DNA of 9,953 bases from contig DOFA01000081.1 of assembly GCA_003532195.1 (NCBI GenBank), positions 1 to 9,953 of the forward strand, written 5' to 3'. Origin of the DNA: Clostridiales bacterium. GTDB taxonomy: Bacteria; Bacillota; Clostridia; Saccharofermentanales; UBA5734. Shown in pieces: positions 6,086-9,953 of the stretch (the stretch's first letter is position 1; each line of letters opens with the position of its first letter). A model generated the notes under the pieces. The model was not told the DNA's origin. It saw only the letters and a program-made list of their open reading frames with translations, and ran no database searches. Position numbers and translations under genes: made by a program.

Positions 6086-6927
6086 TGACAGATCGTGGAG
6101 ACCCAATAAGCGAGCTGAATCGAGCCGCGGCAAAGATCAGGCTGGACGTGGTTAAAATGATCGGGCCGGAAAACCGCGGACACTTCGGGGGATCGCTTTC
6201 CGCCGCCGACATCATAGCGGCCTTATATTTCTCCGTGCTGAATATTGAACCCGCGCGGCCGGACTGGTCCGGACGGGACCGGTTCATCCTCTCCAAAGGC
6301 CACGCTTGTCCGGCTCTCTACGCTGCGCTGGCGCGCCGCGGGTATTTCCCCGCCGAGGAGCTCATGACGCTGAAAAACATCGGCAGCCGGCTGCAGGGAC
6401 ACCCCGACCGCACGAAGCTTCCCGGCCTCGACGCCAATACCGGCTCGCTGGGCCAGGGTTTATCACAGGGCATCGGCATGGCGCTGGCCTTGAACGCCGA
6501 CGCCATCCAGGCGCGTGTTTTCGTGCTGCTGGGCGACGGGGAACTGAATGAAGGTCAGGTCTGGGAGGCAGTCATGTTCGCGGGAGCACGCCGCCTGTAC
6601 AATTTGATCGCCATCGTCGACCAGAACCATCTGCAGGCGATGGGTGCAACCAGGGACCGGCTCGATATCGGCGAGTTGGAACCGAAATTCGCCGCCTTCG
6701 GCTGGCATGTGATCCGCGCCGATGGTCACGATATGCATTCCCTGCTCGCTGCCTTTGCCGCAGCCCGGCAAACAGAGCAAAAGCCGGCTGTTATCCTCGC
6801 GGAAACGATTAAAGGCCGCGGCCTTAGCTGTGCGGAAAACGCCGTTGATTTCCACAACGGCCTGCTGACGCGCGAACAATATCAGGAAGCCATGGAATGC
6901 CTGCAAGCCAGAACGGAGGTGCCATAA
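6082..6927 (+). CDS. Transketolase-like protein, N-terminal (thiamine diphosphate-binding) subunit
   Basis: The 281-residue protein matches the first half of transketolase. It has RGHFGGSLSAADI at 32-44, SKGHACPALYA at 71-81, and the thiamine diphosphate/Mg motif starting GDGELNEGQVWEA (151-163) and ending at Asn182 (VDQN). His34 and His74 are the usual cofactor or phosphate contacts of the family. Transketolase moves a C2 ketol unit between sugars, and split two-gene forms are common in catabolic clusters. The start at 6082 has GGAGG 8 nt upstream. A second ATG follows at once and could also be used. It overlaps the regulator by 4 bp and precedes the C-terminal subunit by 1 bp, so the pair should be translationally coupled and form one enzyme. 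Its place next to an epimerase and dehydrogenase suggests a dedicated substrate rather than housekeeping pentose phosphate flux. Confidence 0.93.
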   Translation: MMTDRGDPISELNRAAAKIRLDVVKMIGPENRGHFGGSLSAADIIAALYFSVLNIEPARPDWSGRDRFILSKGHACPALYAALARRGYFPAEELMTLKNIGSRLQGHPDRTKLPGLDANTGSLGQGLSQGIGMALALNADAIQARVFVLLGDGELNEGQVWEAVMFAGARRLYNLIAIVDQNHLQAMGATRDRLDIGELEPKFAAFGWHVIRADGHDMHSLLAAFAAARQTEQKPAVILAETIKGRGLSCAENAVDFHNGLLTREQYQEAMECLQARTEVP

Positions 6928-6928
6928 T

Positions 6929-7846
6929 ATGAGCAATCCGCGGGAAGCGTACGGAAAGGCGCTGGCGGAGGCGGCAAGGAAAGATCCGCGGATCTGGGCG
7001 CTGGACGCCGACCTCTGCCGTTCGACGATGAGCTGCCACATGGAGAGGGAATTTCCGTATCGTTATGTGGAAGCAGGCATCGCCGAGCCAAATATGGTCG
7101 GGATGGCGGCGGGATTGGCTCTTTGCGGCAAGATTCCCTTTGCCTCTACCTTCGCTGTGTTTATGACGGGGCGGGCCTTCGACCAGATCCGCCAATCGAT
7201 CTGTATCCCCAGGCTGAATGTCAAAATCTGCGGCTCATCCGCGGGGCTGTCGGACTACGGGGATGGCTCGACGCATCAGTCAGTCGAGGACATCGCCATC
7301 ATGCGGGCTCTGCCGAACATGACTGTTCTCTCCCCCGGCGACGCAAGGCAGACCGGCGCGGCGGTGAAAGCGGCGGCTGCCTGGGACGGGCCGGTCTACC
7401 TGCGCGTGACGCGCGGGGAACTGGACGACCTGCCTGGCGACGGATCGTTTGAAATCGGCAGAGTATATCCCCTGACTGAAGGCCGCGACATCACAATTTT
7501 GGCAACCGGCTCGATGGCGGGCCGGGCGCTTTGCGCAGCACGTATACTTCAGGAAGCCGGCATTTCGGCGCTGGTTGCCAATGTCCCGACCATCAAGCCG
7601 CTGGACGCTGCGGCGATTCACGCGCTGGCCGCCCGAACCGGCAGGGTGCTTACCTGCGAGGAGCACAGCGTGATCGGCGGTTTGGGTTCGGCTGTGGCGG
7701 AAGCGCTCGCAACCTCAGGCATACCGGTGCACATCATGGGAATCGAAGACACTTTCGGGATGTCGTCCAACAGTGAACTGGCACTACTGGAGAAATACCG
7801 ACTGACCTGGCAATCGATTGCCGAAAAAGTCCGGACACTTGTATAG
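6929..7846 (+). CDS. Transketolase-like protein, C-terminal subunit
   Basis: The 305-residue protein carries the pyrimidine-binding domain (about 3-165) and the C-terminal transketolase domain (about 180-300). EAGIAEPNMVGMAAGLA at 48-64 contains the Glu53 that would activate the thiamine ring. DGSTHQSVEDIAIMR (112-126) with His116, and the PGD at 136-138, are typical. VLTCEEHSVIGGLG (240-253) is the family signature of the last domain. It is the partner of the upstream subunit: GGAGG lies 9 nt before the start, inside the end of that gene, and the gap is 1 bp. Together they total 586 residues, shorter than a typical one-chain transketolase of roughly 650-670 residues. DXS is also a distant relative, but the split layout and length favour transketolase. 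Confidence 0.93.
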   Translation: MSNPREAYGKALAEAARKDPRIWALDADLCRSTMSCHMEREFPYRYVEAGIAEPNMVGMAAGLALCGKIPFASTFAVFMTGRAFDQIRQSICIPRLNVKICGSSAGLSDYGDGSTHQSVEDIAIMRALPNMTVLSPGDARQTGAAVKAAAAWDGPVYLRVTRGELDDLPGDGSFEIGRVYPLTEGRDITILATGSMAGRALCAARILQEAGISALVANVPTIKPLDAAAIHALAARTGRVLTCEEHSVIGGLGSAVAEALATSGIPVHIMGIEDTFGMSSNSELALLEKYRLTWQSIAEKVRTLV

Positions 7847-7851
7847 GAAGC

Positions 7852-7878
7852 GCCTCCCAGCCGCTCAGGCCGGGAGGC
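7852..7878 (+). terminator. Hairpin ending the transketolase operon
   Basis: GCCTCCC (7852-7858) pairs with GGGAGGC (7872-7878), and an inner GCC/GGC pair closes a 5-base loop. It starts 6 bp after the transketolase stop. The following bases (TGCCTGCCAGGTTATTTCTC) are only moderately T-rich, so termination strength is uncertain. It lies between convergent genes and may also serve the leftward sulfur gene. Confidence 0.55.
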
Positions 7879-7896
7879 TGCCTGCCAGGTTATTTC

Positions 7897-9953
7897 TCAG
7901 ATAAACAGCGACATGTCTGATTGTTCGGCTGATCCAAGCATGGAGGCGACGCCGCCGATTTCCACGCCATCGATCAGTTCTTCCGGTTTGATGCCCATCA
8001 TGTCCATGGTCATCTGGCAGGCGACCAGGCGGACGCCGGTCTGCAGGCTGACCTGGATCATTTCCTCCAGCGAGGATATGTTTTTCTTTTTCATGATTGA
8101 TCGGATCAGTTTTGTCCCGGCGCCGCCCATGTTCAGGCGGGAAAGGCCGAGTCGCCTGGATCCGCGCGGCATCATCAGGCCAAACATCTTCTCAATGAAA
8201 TTCTTGCTGACTTTGACCCGCTGGCCGCGGCGCAGGATGTTGAGTCCCCAGAAGGTGAAGAACAAGGTGACCTTGCGGCCCATCGATGCCGCACCGTTGG
8301 CGATGATAAAGGTTGCGATCGCCTTGTCCAGGTCGCCGCTGAATACAATCATCGTCTTGTCGTTGCCGGCTGCCGTTGCGGCCGCGGGCTGACGCGGCTC
8401 ACCCTTGCGGATGGTAGCCGTATAGACGCCGTTCTTCTGCGCCAGGTTTTCCAGAACATGTCCGGTTCGCTCGCACCAGACGCCGGCATCATTGACGAAT
8501 CCCGGATCGGTCGCGTCGAGAACCAGGCGGTCGCCGGGAGCGATCTGCTTGATGCCCTCGGCCAGTTTCAGGATCGGACCCGGGCATTGCAACCCGGTGG
8601 CGTCCAACCGCATGGTGCGCGATTCGGCAGGCGCTGCCGTCTGTGCCTGAACCGGAGGCACTGCCAGTTTTTCCCCTTCGCCCTCTTCGGCCGGAAGCTG
8701 CTCTTCGGGTAACCGCGGCTCTCCCGTGCAAGTGAAAGGCATGTCCGTGCGCTCCGGCGGCAGCAGCTGATTGTCAGCGATTTCCAGCATGACCGCGTGA
8801 TAGAGTTTATAGCCGCCGCTCAAATTGTCGGCCGATGCAAAACCGTTTTGGCGGAGAATCCGGGTGGCCAGGTACCCGCGCAAACCGACCTGGCAGAAGA
8901 TATGAATCCGGCGCTCACGCGAAAGACCGGCCAGCCGGCCGCGCAGCTCGTCCAGAGGGATATTGATTGCCCCGGGTATGCTGCCCAGGTCAAATTCCTC
9001 CGGGGTGCGCACATCGACCAGCAGGTCCTTATCTTCCAGGTCGAAGCCGGCGATATCATGATAATGGAAAACAGCTGTATCCCCGCTTAAAATGTTCGTG
9101 GCTGTATACCCGAGCATGTTGACCGGGTCTTTGGCCGACGAATAAGGCGGCGCGTAAGTCAGCTCCAGCTTCTCGAGATCCATGACCGTCGCGCCGAGAC
9201 GCTGGGCGGTCGCCAGCACATCGATGCGTTTTTCAACGCCGTTGATGCCGACTGCCTGGGCGCCGAGTATCTTGCCGCTGGCCGGATCAAAGAGCAGCTT
9301 CAGCGACAGCTGGGTCGCGCCCGGATAGTAGCCGGCGTGATCCAGCGGATGAATATAAGTTTTGGCATAGGGAATCTGGTCCCGCTTCAGCTGCTTTTCA
9401 TTGAGGCCGGTGCTGGCGGCAGTCATATCGAACGCCTTGAGCACCGCGCTGCCCTGAACGCCCTCGAAAGGCACCTTCCGTCCGGCAATGTTGTCCGCGG
9501 CAATGCGGCCTTGCTTATTGGCCGGGCCGGCCAGGGGAATCAGGCCGGGCTGACCGGTGACAAAATTCTCGATCTGGATCGCATCGCCCACGGCCAGGAT
9601 ATCGGGATCCGAAGTATAGAGGTAACGGTCGACTTTAATGCTGCCGTTAAGGCCCAGTTCCAGACCGGCATCCTTGGCCAGGTGGCTGTCCGGATTGATG
9701 CCGACGCTGAAAATGACCAGGTCCGCCGGCAAAGTCCGGCCGTTGGTCAGGCGTACCTGCAGCTGGCCGGCCGGGTTCACCGCAAAACCGGCCGCTCCGG
9801 TCCGAAACAGCAGCTTCAGCCCTTTCAGGCGCAGATGCTGGTGCAGGAAAGCCGCCATGTCCGCGTCTAGTGAAGCGACCAGCTGATCGGTAAACTCGAC
9901 CAGGGTGACATCAAGGCCGCGTTCCTTGAGATTCTCGGCCATTTCAACGCCAA
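7897..9953 (-). CDS. CoA-disulfide reductase-rhodanese-TusA-DsrE fusion protein, 5' end cut by window edge
   Basis: The frame is open to the right edge. The first ATG in it (9942) is internal, because GVEMAENL is the normal continuation of the NAD-domain GGGxIGxE motif. About 150 N-terminal residues, with the FAD GxGxxG and the reductase cysteine, are therefore outside. Counting from that Met, the parts are: FAD/NAD oxidoreductase with the FAD-contacting DILAVGDA at 114-121; dimerisation domain at about 165-285, with YAPPYSSAKDPVN at 263-275 as in CoA-disulfide reductases; rhodanese domain at about 290-385 with catalytic Cys350 (CQVGLRG); a Pro/Glu/Ala linker at about 409-441; a TusA domain with Cys453 in LQCPGP; a second linker; and a DsrE/DsrE2-like domain with Cys642 (VACQMTMDMMG). 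All are persulfide-carrying cysteines in their families. The protein likely reduces CoA or other polysulfides and passes sulfur along its own cysteines, in the cytoplasm. The reductase specificity is inferred. Confidence 0.92.
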   Translation of the reverse strand, partial: GVEMAENLKERGLDVTLVEFTDQLVASLDADMAAFLHQHLRLKGLKLLFRTGAAGFAVNPAGQLQVRLTNGRTLPADLVIFSVGINPDSHLAKDAGLELGLNGSIKVDRYLYTSDPDILAVGDAIQIENFVTGQPGLIPLAGPANKQGRIAADNIAGRKVPFEGVQGSAVLKAFDMTAASTGLNEKQLKRDQIPYAKTYIHPLDHAGYYPGATQLSLKLLFDPASGKILGAQAVGINGVEKRIDVLATAQRLGATVMDLEKLELTYAPPYSSAKDPVNMLGYTATNILSGDTAVFHYHDIAGFDLEDKDLLVDVRTPEEFDLGSIPGAINIPLDELRGRLAGLSRERRIHIFCQVGLRGYLATRILRQNGFASADNLSGGYKLYHAVMLEIADNQLLPPERTDMPFTCTGEPRLPEEQLPAEEGEGEKLAVPPVQAQTAAPAESRTMRLDATGLQCPGPILKLAEGIKQIAPGDRLVLDATDPGFVNDAGVWCERTGHVLENLAQKNGVYTATIRKGEPRQPAAATAAGNDKTMIVFSGDLDKAIATFIIANGAASMGRKVTLFFTFWGLNILRRGQRVKVSKNFIEKMFGLMMPRGSRRLGLSRLNMGGAGTKLIRSIMKKKNISSLEEMIQVSLQTGVRLVACQMTMDMMGIKPEELIDGVEIGGVASMLGSAEQSDMSLFI

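Noticed and set aside
5309..6133. Leftward 274-residue frame opposite the GntR gene
   Set aside because: It is antisense to an unmistakable GntR/FCD protein and would cross the coupled transketolase start.
1..9953. CRISPR arrays, tRNA or rRNA genes, insertion sequences, phage or attachment sites
   Set aside because: I looked for regularly spaced repeats, cloverleaf-like segments, transposase or integrase motifs and terminal inverted repeats and saw none.

Overview
The window reads as chromosomal DNA of an anaerobic, probably Firmicutes-type bacterium. Shine-Dalgarno sequences are strong (GGAGG, GGAGGAG), one divergent promoter matches the housekeeping consensus closely, and genes are tightly packed. 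The four-part CoA-disulfide reductase/rhodanese/TusA/DsrE protein at the right end is a type I associate with strict anaerobes. A high-GC Clostridia or Negativicutes member is my best guess, from general impression only.

Layout, left to right. (1) Positions 1-1018, minus strand: the N-terminal two thirds or so of a beta-CASP metallo-beta-lactamase-fold RNase-like protein, cut by the window edge. (2) 1019-1274: an AT-rich intergenic stretch with a 13-bp perfect inverted repeat, a third copy of the same box, and a stem-loop at the end of the next gene. (3) A leftward operon, read from 5120 down to 1275: SDR dehydrogenase, then a TIM-barrel sugar epimerase/isomerase with the full metal-ligand set of the D-tagatose/D-allulose 3-epimerase family, then a GH42-like glycoside hydrolase. 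(4) 5121-5335: a compact divergent control region. The -10 boxes of the two promoters overlap, and a FadR/GntR-type operator (TTGTATTACAA inside a larger dyad) lies where it could block both. (5) A rightward operon, 5336-7846: a GntR/FCD regulator overlapping a transketolase N-terminal subunit by 4 bp, followed after 1 bp by the transketolase C-terminal subunit, then a hairpin. (6) 7897-9953, minus strand: the sulfur-handling multidomain protein, lacking its N-terminus because of the window edge.

The centre (1275-7846) looks like one sugar catabolic locus. A glycosidase would release a sugar, an NAD-dependent dehydrogenase and a ketose epimerase would remodel it, and a split transketolase would cleave or transfer a C2 unit, all under the GntR regulator encoded between the two arms. 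No transporter or kinase lies in the window, so substrate and order of steps are unknown. This is the best candidate here for an undescribed pathway. The flanking RNase-like and sulfur-transfer genes look unrelated to it.
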